NCBI GenBank assembly: GCA_037447655.1
Contig: JBBHKE010000708.1
Location: forward strand, 164,206-177,068
Reading direction: 5' to 3'
From: Zygnema cylindricum
Taxonomy: Eukaryota; Streptophyta; Zygnematophyceae; Zygnematales; Zygnemataceae
Length of the DNA stretch: 12,863 bases
The notes beneath the pieces are model-generated. The model ran no database searches. It saw only the letters and a list, made by a program, of their open reading frames with translations, and was not told the DNA's origin. Below, one piece after another: positions 1-8,800 of this stretch (position 1 is the first letter of the stretch; each line of letters starts with the position of its first letter). The position numbers and the translations under genes are program-made.

Positions 1-31
<31 letters not shown>

Positions 32-59
32 TGTTGGTTTTTTGTTTTTTTTGTTTTTT

Positions 60-94
<35 letters not shown>

Positions 95-122
95 TGTTGG
101 TTTTTTGTTTTTTTTGTTTTTT

Positions 123-156
<34 letters not shown>

Positions 157-205
157 TGTTGGTTTTTTGTTTTTTTTGTTTTTTGTTTTTTTTTTTTTTT
201 TTTTT

Positions 206-243
<38 letters not shown>

Positions 244-260
244 CATTGTTTTTTTTGCTT
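1..260. repeat. T-rich tandem repeat, 62-63 bp period
   Basis: Three copies of a GTGTTGG-headed block (starting at 31, 94 and 156) are separated by long T runs, so the period is 62-63 bp. The block after the header is T8-ish runs broken by single G. A fourth, G-poor T run continues to about 243. Any open frame here is only poly-Phe/Leu and is not a gene. The run lengths are probably unreliable because homopolymers of this size are hard to sequence. Confidence 0.85.
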
Positions 261-500
261 TTTACAAATTTTTTTTTGGTTTTGTTTTGGTTTTTTGGTA
301 TTCTATTGGTTTTTTTTTGTCTTATGTTTGATTTTTTTTATTTATTTTTGCTTTTGTTCTGGTTTCTGATGGAGAACAACAGTATGTACGTTTTTGCTAA
401 TGGCTTTTTTTTTTTACTTTGACAATTTGTAAGGCAATTGTTTATCTTTGGATGGCGAAGTAAAAAATGTTGCAATATTGCAGTTGGTATCATAATAAAA

Positions 501-603
501 TGTCTGAATTTGTAATAAAGTGTGTGAATTTATGATAAAGTGTGTGAATTTGTAACAAAGTGTGTGAATTTGTAATAAAGTGTGCGAAAAATTGTGAATT
601 TGT
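501..603. repeat. 20-bp minisatellite
   Basis: About four copies of the 20-mer TGTGTGAATTTGTAATAAAG lie head to tail at 501-520, 521-540, 541-560 and 561-580, with one to three changes each. A broken fifth copy reaches about 603. The array sits in the intron just upstream of the 711 exon. The minus-strand reading frame across it is only a translation of the repeat. Confidence 0.85.
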
Positions 604-710
604 TTTGCATTTTTGGAAATTCGAAAGCTCTATTAGAATGTGCTGCTTTGATTCTGCATCATCTTTTTTGCACATAATGCTTATTTTTCATGCAATCTGC
701 TCAATATCAG

Positions 711-903
711 GACTCAAAGCGGGATAGGGATAAAAAAAAGAAGGATAAGAAAAAGAAGAAGCACGATGGGGAAGAGGAGAAGAAGAAGAAGCATCGAAGT
801 GGAGAAGAAAAGTCGTCATCTAGAAAGCATGGGGAGGAACGAGGTCGAGATTCAAAGGAGGATCGCAAAGAAATTGTAAAAAAGAAAGTAAAAGAGGAGG
901 CTG
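711..903 (+). CDS. Internal exon of the Lys-rich protein gene
   Basis: The acceptor is ...CAATATCAG|GACTCAAAG (AG at 709-710) and the donor is GAGGCTG|GTATGTG (GT at 904-905). The exon is 193 bp, enters in phase 0 and leaves in phase 1. It encodes the basic/acidic repeat region. The frame stays open back to 690, but the polar low-complexity composition begins at the acceptor. Confidence 0.72.
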
Positions 904-2057
904 GTATGTGAATGCGCCTCAGAAATTGTGCAGGGTTGTTTACTATTGCATATTATTAAAGGCATATCATTAACCTTTCTACTTTGTCAGATGACCTTAC
1001 TTCGTTATGATCATAAACCCTGATATTTGCATGCTGACTTTGTCTCAATTTCCTTTGTTTGGCATTTTATGCATCGCTTTTGAAATTGATGACACATCAT
1101 GGCCTTGGTAAGACACCATTTTTGTTGTGATTTGGCATCAGTGTGCAATCTTCCTGCACACCACAAACAGAGTGCACAATTTAGTGTTCCTCGATCCATT
1201 AATGCTTTTAAAGCTTGCTGTGGACTGATTTTGTTTGGACGCAAATGATGGTGGGCATAATGATATGATGTAGTGCATAGTAGTACATGATATGATGTAG
1301 TAGTCATATGATCATTACTTGTGGTTAATCTTATGGCTTTGAGGTTTATTTTATGCCAAATTTTCTGTTGTTTTGGACGTACACAAGGAGCTCATGTGAA
1401 CGAACAAACATGTTCAACTATTTTTTTGTCGTTTTTGAGCTCATGTTGTTGCTTTTTGTTGTTATTTTTTTTATTTATTTTTTATTTTTTTTCTGAGTAT
1501 TGTGACTGAATTGGATTGCTCACACACATTTTTTTGATACAGGCAAACCAATTGCTGAGGAACCTTCTTTGTTGAATCATCATCCTCGTGAGGGAAGGAA
1601 TGGAGTGACATCACACTGGGCTTCTAGTGATACTGCTCTTGCTACTGAAATTTCACCATCTTTGCCACAAGGCAGAGATTTTTCTGATGGTCATGAAGGA
1701 GGAGGGACGGGAAAGATAGCAAATGGATGGGTGAAGCAACCGAAGAGGGAATTGGACGAAATAGCGGGAGCTACAGGTCGATCAGATGACGAATCAAGGG
1801 ATAGGGGGAAAAGAAAGAAAGAGGATATTGTTTCAGAACCTCCTGTACCTCCGATAGATCAACCACCGGGAGAGAATGGGAAGAACGATGGAGAAGACGA
1901 GCTTGAAGATAACAGTTGGTTGTTTCAAGAGTCGCGACGGTTCGGGAAGGAAAAATCGAGTCCTAGTATTGGTGGAACGGGAGGTTTAGCATTGACTGAA
2001 CCACAGTATTTAGCCGAGTTTGATGTGTGTATATTGCCCTATATGCTTCCATATTGA
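711..2057 (+). CDS. Lys/Glu-rich plant nuclear protein, 'myb-like protein X' type (5' partial)
   Basis: Two exons, 711-903 and 1543-2057, join in frame (phase 1, Gly codon G|GC) into 235 residues ending at TGA 2055-2057. Residues 1-64 are almost entirely Lys/Glu/Arg/Asp/Ser (DRDKKKKDKKKKK, SSSRKHGEERGRDSKEDRK), suggesting a nuclear, disordered segment. The middle is acidic and Pro/Gly-rich. Near the end are DNSWLF (Trp about residue 190) and the terminus DVCILPYMLPY. From memory, a plant-wide family of uncharacterised proteins ends in the same way (D-x-x-W-L-F, then a D-V-x-A-L-P-Y-x-x-P-Y terminus) and begins with a short Pro-rich block. That N-terminus is not visible here and should lie upstream. 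The in-frame ATG at 690 falls before the acceptor and is unlikely to be the start. Exons and stop are well supported; the molecular function is unknown. Confidence 0.72.
904..1542 (+). other. Intron of the Lys-rich protein gene
   Basis: This 639-bp GT-AG intron has donor GTATGTG at 904, a T-rich tract at 1425-1540 and acceptor TTTTTTGATACAG ending at 1542. It contains two copies of ATGATATGATGTAGT (about 1258-1272 and 1289-1303). No coding segment is seen inside. Confidence 0.72.
1543..2057 (+). CDS. Last exon of the Lys-rich protein gene
   Basis: The exon opens after the acceptor at 1542 and reads GKPIAEEPSLLNHHP onward without a stop to TGA at 2055-2057. It carries the conserved-looking W-L-F and LPYMLPY elements of the C-terminus. 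A GT at 2022 could act as a donor, but using it would remove the terminal motif, so the simple stop is preferred. Confidence 0.75.
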
Positions 2058-2668
2058 GCCAGGCGTAAACATGTTAACAAGATCACAAATTATGTCCGTC
2101 GTAGATTCCTCTTTTTCTTCGCTTTTCTTCGTTTTTCTTCAAGGAGCAATTTTCTTAGACTCTTCGGATGCAAAATTTATGCATCTATTTTTTGTTTGTT
2201 GGTCTTTTTGGCAAAGCTTGAAGCTACATAAGACCTTCTGTACCTCCCAAAGGGGAAACTTTTAGATATATTTGTGCGTTTAACTTAACGCGCTCACATG
2301 GGAAGTGGACATAAGTATTGCTCTCTCGTGGTCTCAGGATCGAGTCTGATCTCTAGTTGGTCGTGCAATAAATGCAACGAATGGGAAAGAGGACTATTTT
2401 CATGGGAATCTTGTAATGATGATTTCATGACGGCTTTCGTTCCGTTCACCGTGATTGACTGTTTTGATAATTGCTGGCGCTTTGGTTTTATTATGAACAG
2501 AAAGTTGTACTCAAATTTGAGTTTCGGTAAATAGAGCACAAGTCTTCGCGTTAGTAGAATTACTCGATTGGTGAAAGTTTTTCATTCATGTCAAAATTGT
2601 TGTGTAAAAAAGTCTTAAATCAGTGTGACATGATTGCAGTCGAAAATTGAACCATTCTTGGCATAATC
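2058..2668 (+). other. 3' flank of the Lys-rich gene, no further gene seen
   Basis: The stretch after the stop is ordinary mixed-composition sequence. Short frames on both strands around 2294-2539 overlap each other antisense and resemble no family I know. An AATAAA at 2367-2372, about 310 bases past the stop, is a possible polyadenylation signal, but plant signals are loose and this is weak. Confidence 0.4.
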
Positions 2669-2887
2669 ATAGTATATGCTCATTGTTGTGCTAAAGTTTT
2701 TTTTGCCACTTGAAACGTCTTTTCTTGGTGCACACTTGTCGGGTTGTTATTTCTTTGGTTGCTATTGGGAGATATGATTCTCACCTTCCAATTGGTGGTC
2801 TCCGATTGACAATCCAATAAGTGTGAAAGAAAAGATGTTTTATGCGGCGAAAAAAAAATACACTCTAATAATAGTGAGCGGTGTAGT
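2669..2887. mobile_element. Short MITE with degenerate terminal inverted repeats
   Basis: The right end at 2861-2887 reads CTAATAATAGTGAGCGGTGTAGT. The left end near 2669-2694 is a decayed inverse of it (TATGCTCATTGTTGTGCTAAAG). Inner inverted segments also pair: CTTTTCTTGGTGCACACTTG near 2719 against AAGTGTGAAAGAAAAGATG near 2820. The same layout recurs at 4569-4789, which is what makes this an element and not a chance hairpin. It has no coding capacity. The right-end GGTGTAGT is shared with the element at 12001-12547. Confidence 0.6.
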
Positions 2888-3620
2888 TTGCCTGGTGGTT
2901 GTTATACTGATCAGTTTTATCATGGTTATTTTCTAGAGAATGATTTAAGTAGTAAATAGAAGTGGTAGTGGAGAAAGTTTGTAAGGTGAAACTTGGGGAT
3001 CTGATATAAACTTTGGTATGGTTTTAAGTCCAGAAATTGCTAGTAGACCATGGTGTCAGTAATGTATTACATATATTGTACTAATTTAGTGTGTATTATG
3101 GCCACAAACCTCAGTACCGTTTATCTCTGATAAGGTAATATTAACAGTTTGCTAACATTTGGTTTGTACATATATTTGTTGGAGAAGGGAGGCTCTGGCT
3201 CTTTCATGAGCCTTTAGTTTAAGAATATTTACGTTGCCCTGTTATGGCTGTGGCTTATTCTCTTTAAGATGACATAGGCAACTTCTTCTTTGTTGAAAAG
3301 GTGAAGCATCCTTGGGATGTCAGTGAATAAACTGTCAATTGGTCTGAGTAAACTGTTCAGATGAGGAAGTAGCTATTAAATCAGCTTTAGATTCAGTTGA
3401 GACACAGGGTTTCCAAGTGTCTGAACTTCATTGTACTCTCGTTGGGGGCTCACTTTAGCTTCCCTTCAATAAACTGTCAGTTAGTCTGAATAAACTGTTA
3501 GTTAGCCTTCAACTCTATAGATTGATGAAACAATCAAATGTTTCGGAAAGTTGACACACCTTGAGAAGCTACACAGCTCATTGTTATTAATGTTAAAGAT
3601 TTATTAGTGTTAATGTGAAA
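2888..3620. other. Intergenic stretch, no gene seen
   Basis: No convincing coding segment lies on either strand. The only structure noticed is an approximate duplication of about 35 bp, AATAAACTGTCA plus flanking sequence, at about 3325-3360 and 3468-3505. Each copy holds two ACTGT(C/T)AG-like modules. Confidence 0.5.
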
Positions 3621-3623
3621 TTA

Positions 3624-4419
3624 GGGTAACCTTCCATCAGGCGTTCCCAGTAATCGTACGAACATGTTTACTGGGAGTAAAATTTGTAGCACCCTTCCAT
3701 CAGGTCGTGCCAGTGAATGAGGTGTTAGATTGCGATTGGTACCACGTAGGACCTTTTGAGCCGCCCAGGAATAATCATCATTTCTAAAAGGACAAAATCG
3801 CAGCTGCGTATGTGTACGGGCGGACGCCGATTAAAATATCTAGTAACGTCACGCTAATGTACAATCTGAACGTTCTTACGGTTGTTGTGGTATCAACGGC
3901 CACGAAAACCGTTGCAAAATTAAAGTTTGTACAAATGTCCAAGGATGTACCATTTGTACGTAAATCGCTGTATCGCACATTTATGAAGGAGACGTCACAG
4001 GATGTCCTACAAACAAAGTTTTTTTTGTCGTCGACCATACAACCAAGATTTTTTTGTCGTCGAACAGGCTGGCTTTCATGTCACACGGTACACTCCAATT
4101 GCCACATGTAAGTTTATTACTTCACGTCTGTCGTGGATCGACTCTGACTTTACAAGTGGACCAAAACACGCGTCCAGTAATCACAAACTCTCCTCCCGAG
4201 GACAGTTGGAGGAGACTAGCTACGTACTGGAAACAAGAAGCGTTTGCGTCGAAAATTGAAAATCGGACGGTGGTAGTTCTCTCCAAGAAGTCTGGAGAAT
4301 CTCAACGAATTTTTAGTAAACATCTTTTGAAAAAAAAAAAAAAAAAACAGTACGGCCTAGTACGGAACGGTACTTTCTCCAGTAAACAACCCCACTTTTC
4401 GCCTGATGGAAGGTTACCC
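3624..4419. mobile_element. PIF/Harbinger-like nonautonomous element (MITE)
   Basis: The ends are perfect 20-bp terminal inverted repeats, GGGTAACCTTCCATCAGGCG at 3624-3643 and its reverse complement at 4400-4419. Each is flanked by TTA (3621-3623 and 4420-4422), the 3-bp target duplication typical of PIF/Harbinger and Tourist elements, and a GGG start also fits. Subterminal pairs exist: CCCAGTAA (3646-3653) with TTACTGGG (3668-3675), and GTTTACTGG (3666-3674) with CCAGTAAAC (4379-4387). A partial terminal copy, CCCTTCCATCAGG, recurs near 3693. Inside, a TTTTTTTTGTCGTCGA-like motif appears twice (about 4019 and 4048). No transposase domain is recognisable in the short frames, so the 796-bp element is probably nonautonomous. 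Confidence 0.85.
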
Positions 4420-4568
4420 TTAGAAATAATAATACTAATTTAGGCTAGGGTGTGGTAGACTGTAGCCCATGTCTTTAAACAATCTTGTTAACTCTATTTG
4501 TGATTTTTGGTTGCAACCAAATTAGTGTTATTATCTCTAATAACGATGTGCACCGTTTTTTGGAAAGT

Positions 4569-4789
4569 ATACCGTGTATCGTTATTAGTGTCAAGGTTTT
4601 TTCGGCACTTCTAACATCTTTTCTCCGTACACACTTGTCGGATTATGGATCTGACGGTTGTGATTGAAAGCCAAGATTGTCACTTTCCGATTGGCAGTCT
4701 CCAAGGGAAAATCGGACAGGAGTGTTTGGAGAAAAGATGTGTTAAGTGTCTAGTAATTCATCAACACTAATAGTGATACACGGTGTAGT
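4569..4789. mobile_element. Short MITE, same family as 2669-2887
   Basis: The left end ATACCGTGTATCGTTATTAG (4569-4588) pairs with the right end CTAATAGTGATACACGGTGT and its AGT extension (4767-4789). The internal order matches the 2669-2887 element: a GCACTT...CATCTTTTCTCCGTACACACTTGTCGG segment on the left and an inverted AGTGTTTGGAGAAAAGATG segment on the right. Length is about 221 bp with no coding potential. Just upstream, CTCTAATAACGATGTGCACCG (near 4533-4553) looks like a further stray terminus. Confidence 0.75.
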
Positions 4790-5535
4790 CTTTAGACAAT
4801 TGATCTTTCGGAGACATAAATGGTGTAGTTCTGTGACGAGTAGATGTTTAGGGTTTCTAGAACTTTCGAATTTCAGCCGTATTTAGGTCTATTTCTTACT
4901 TTACTTCAATTATTTACTTGTTTGTTTTGTTATTTGTTTTTTTAGATGAGTGGTTTATTTTGTCCATCGGATTATCCACTGTATTGTAGGTTTTTTATTG
5001 TTGGACTACCTATTCTACTTTCTTTTATTTTTGTCTCTTTTATTCCACTTTGGTCCTTGTGTGAATTCTCATCATACATTTTTTTACTACAATTTCTTAT
5101 TAAAAGTTTTTTATTAATTTTGTAATGCTAAGGGCAGTTGAATGTTTTCATTTCTATTTGAAAAAACTGTTTCACATGTTTATCTCTATATAGCATTTCG
5201 CGAGTGTTTATTTAATGTTGTCAATCACAAACAGACGAGAAACAAACAGAAAATAAACAAAAAGTTAAAAAGGAATAAAAACAAAATAAATAAAAAATGA
5301 ATGAAAAAGCAATGAATGTTAAGAGGATAAAAACCTAAGAATAGATATTAGCATTCGTAAGTATTCGAAACAAATGTCTCTTTTTTTTTTCCAGCAATCA
5401 TCTGATATAAAAAAGCTCATCATGACCTCACTAGAAGACAAAAGAGAGAAAAAGCCTCCTTCCTTGGAAACAAAATCTATTTCTTATTTATTAAACAATC
5501 CTTTGTAAACAAAAAAGAATTTATTAACAAAGGAC

Positions 5536-5566
<31 letters not shown>

Positions 5567-5780
5567 TTAAAAAAAAAGAAAAAAAAAAAAAAAAACTAAA
5601 AACAAAAAACAAGATATGGAGGGAATCATGCAAAAAGGAAACACACTACGGAAGAAATTAAAGCACAGACGAAGAGCACGGAAAACAAAAACAAAGACAG
5701 CTCTAAATATGTAAATTTAAAAGAACAAAAAAAAAAACTTATTTTCAAAATTTTAAACATCCTCAAATTCCAGCGTCACA
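4790..5780. other. A/T-rich low-complexity intergenic stretch between convergent genes
   Basis: 4900-5120 is T-rich on the plus strand and 5225-5760 is strongly A-rich, including long A runs at about 5540-5597. The two parts are loosely inverse to each other. No coding segment is seen. TTTATT at 5487-5492 reads AATAAA on the minus strand, about 290 bases past the stop of the minus-strand gene, and is a possible but weak poly(A) signal. Confidence 0.5.
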
Positions 5781-5866
5781 TCACACACTTCCTTCTTGTC
5801 GAATCAAATCCTCCAACATTTCATTTTTTTTCGAAACGTTTTCAAAAAAGTATCGACGTCCGTGAC
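5781..5866 (-). CDS. Last exon of the ferredoxin-MBL gene
   Basis: The acceptor is TTGTTTGAATTAG|GTCACGG (AG at 5868-5867), preceded by a very long minus-strand pyrimidine tract. With a G from the previous exon it reads GHGRRYFFENVSKKNEMLED and ends LIRQEGSV before TGA at 5783-5781. GHGRR is the terminal metal-binding His motif of the hydrolase domain. The following charged helix (N-V-x-x-K-N) has the spacing of the family's C-terminus as I remember it. Confidence 0.85.
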
Positions 5867-8800
5867 CTAATTCAAACAAGAAAAAAAAAAGGAAAGAAAA
5901 AGAAAAAGAGAAAGGAAGAAAAAGAAAAAGGAAAAGAAAAAAAGAAAAAATAGAAATGAAAAAGAAAAAGAAGAAGAAAAAAAAGAAAAAAAAAGAAAAG
6001 AAATGAAATGAAAAGAAAAGAAAAAGTGAAAAGAGAAAGAGAGAGAGATAGTGAAAAAGAGGAAAAAAAACATCGCGAGGGTTTAGGGAAGAGTGAAGAA
6101 AAAAAAGGAGAGGGAAAGGAAGTACTACTGAATCTCATTTTGAATCCTTCTAACATTTTCCGTCACAATCACACATCATACCATCATCGTATCTCCCTCC
6201 CCCTTCCACCTCTCCCCCCCCCCCTCCCCCTCCCCTCTCCCTCTCCCTCTCCCTCCTCAATCTCCCTGATCTTTCTTTGCCAAAAAAAAAAAAAAAAAAA
6301 AAAAAAACACCAAAAATATCTCCCTCTCTTTGTATGAAAAACCCTAATCGAACCTAACCAATAAACTGAAAATTAATGACTACGACGTCGTGTACGCCTA
6401 ACTAGCGTTGACTTTTTTTTACTTTTGTTGACTTGTTTTTGACCGCTTAAATCCTCTTCCGTGCACACTCCCTCGATGTCCAGATCTCATTCGAAGATTT
6501 ACTATTAGAAAGATAAGAAGAGTCTTTACCTTTCCATAACAATCCGATAAGTGTCCACTCAAAGAAAAAGGTAAGAATCTTACCTTTCCGTTGCAATCGA
6601 CGGACTAACAATCCCATAAGTGTGCACGGATAAAAATGAGATTAAAAGCCGTCGAAGATTACTAATAGAAAGATAAGAGTTTTCTTACCTTTCTATAACA
6701 ATCCGATGAGTGTGCACAGATAAAAAAAGGTAAAGAATCTTACCTTTCCATAAAACAATCCGGTAAATGTCCACTCAAAGAAAAAGGTAAGGACCTTATC
6801 TTTCCGTTGCAACCAACAGAATAACAATCTCAAAGAAAAGGGTAAAAATCTTATCTTTCCATTGCAACCACCGCACTAACAGTTCCATAAGTGTGCACAT
6901 AGAAAAATGAGATTTAAGGCTGAACTCCAACGGCCCGGCTCCAAATATTTCCACACTACTACTGGTACATGTTATATACAATTGCACTGAAATTTGCTCT
7001 CCTTTAGGCTTCGAGATTAATCAAAAACCACTATAAGATCATTTCCTGACGTACCTGAATACCAATTGTAGTGACGGAAAATAGTTAAGGCCTTAACCGG
7101 TTCCAAATAGGCAAGATGATCTCCTGAAAAAAGTGCTTGACCCGGTTTCCAAAGAAGAGAGACAGATCCCTGTTCCCAATATTGCAATTTCCCTATGTCT
7201 TAATATCTCTAATATCTCTATATTGCTAATAGAGTAAAGGATTGTTAGAGTTAATTAACTCTAAAAGTTTTTGTTGACCCAACATCATAAGGTAGTGTCA
7301 GTAACACTATTTAAGTTAAGTGGAAACATAATTTAGTGTAGTTAAATTTGCTTTTGACGCAAAGAATTCAGTAACTCTAATAGTGATGTAAGGTGTAAGG
7401 AAGGAAAGTAGTTATTAATGTAATTATTGATCTGCATAGCTTCAAGTAAGGGAAGATGTGGACAATTTCTGGCCGCATCTGCAGGTGGTGTTATTAAAAT
7501 AATTATTAGTGTTGTTGATGTCATTAGCAATGTTGTTTATGTAATTATTAGTGATGTTGCAATGTTGTTAATGTGATTGTTAGTATTGCTGATGTAATTA
7601 GTAATGTTATTGATGTAACTGTTAGTGTTGTTGATGAAAATAGTAACATAGGTAATGTTTTTAGTACTGTTGTTTAATCCGTTGGTACTGCAACTTTTAG
7701 TGTGTAATGTAATTATTCGTCCTATTTAATGAAAACAAACAAATAGCACCAAACTGGTATCATTAACTCCAATCTTATTATTGGTGGGCAGATGATGATT
7801 ATATTTAATAAACGTCCCAAAAGTATAATGAAATTGGCGTTTAATCACTAATGGGGATCCTTAGAAATATCTAAGAATCATATCACTTGAACATAAGTTC
7901 TTTCCACTCTTCTTACTCCATCATTCCTACCCATTTCCCTCCATTTCCCTCCATCTCCCTCCACTTCCCTCCATTCCCCTACATTTCAATATAATAAACA
8001 TTACACACACAAAGTTTTATGCTTACCTCAGTATGGCCAGGTGTGAAGATAAGATCAATGTCCGGACCCAAACTCCAGGGTCCATTTCCTTGCAATTTCA
8101 TTTCCACATCCTCGGTTTCTGACTCAACCTCCTTCTCATGTAGAATCCGTTGGCAGTTAAATCGGGCCGCCCACTTGGCGTGGTCTGCGATGTCATCTCT
8201 GCACACACCATTAGGAAAGGGCCAATAAAAGAAAAGGAGATGATTTTTGAACAGATTGAGACTGAAAAAATTTGAGCATGAGCAGTTCAACTAGGAGGAG
8301 GTTGATTCTGAGTAAATCAAGTCTGAGTAAATCGATTCTAAGCAAATTGTTGAATCTGAGCAGATTGTTTCAGATTCCAAGCAAATTAAAAATGAGGAGA
8401 TTGACTTTGAGAAAACTAATTATAAGCAAGTTATTGCTGAACAAAGTGAATCTGAGCAAATTGACTTTGTTCAGATTGAGCCTGATAGGGCAATTACACG
8501 AGAGACATTTAAACTCATGTTGAGGGTAAACTTGATTGTTTCATGAGTAACTGTATGATTAGTTGATTACTCAAAATACTGTACAAATCGTACAATTTAT
8601 ATCCCTAAACTCCGTACTTTTTAGTGCATGTTCTAAAACTCTCAACCTTGTATACTTCATTCTTCCTCGTAAACAAGCCTCATGCTTTGTTTCTAGGAGG
8701 CCGTAAGAAGATGTCTCGGTGGATAATTCACACTCCCTTTCACGATCCAAAATGAGTGCATATACCGTTTCATGAAGCTATGGTACTTTTTAAACAGTTG

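Noticed and set aside
29-422. Overlapping Phe/Leu/Cys-rich open frames in the T-rich region
   Set aside because: They translate the homopolymer repeat in three frames at once and carry no sequence signal beyond composition.
3784-4443. Several 80-130-residue frames on both strands in the 3784-4443 region
   Set aside because: They overlap each other in different frames inside the PIF/Harbinger-like element, none shows a transposase D-D-E pattern or known domain, and one runs through a poly(A)/poly-Lys stretch.
6540-6770. TTTGAGTGGACA (F-E-W-T) on the minus strand as the missing F-x-W-(I/V)-L-P exon
   Set aside because: It occurs in more than one copy of the repeat array, is not followed by L-P-G or a donor in the needed phase, and lacks upstream similarity, so it is most likely coincidence.
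6900-6960. W-K-Y-L-E-P-G reading on the minus strand as the end of the missing exon
   Set aside because: It needs a different frame from the VQL start at 6986 and is followed by RWSSA, not a donor or HG; kept only as a hint of damage.
7440-7476. Acceptor-like CACCTGCAG at about 7480 on the minus strand as the start of exon 5
   Set aside because: The following frame (MRPEIVHIFPYLK) does not match the expected GSV...GDH segment, which is clearly found at 7169-7055.
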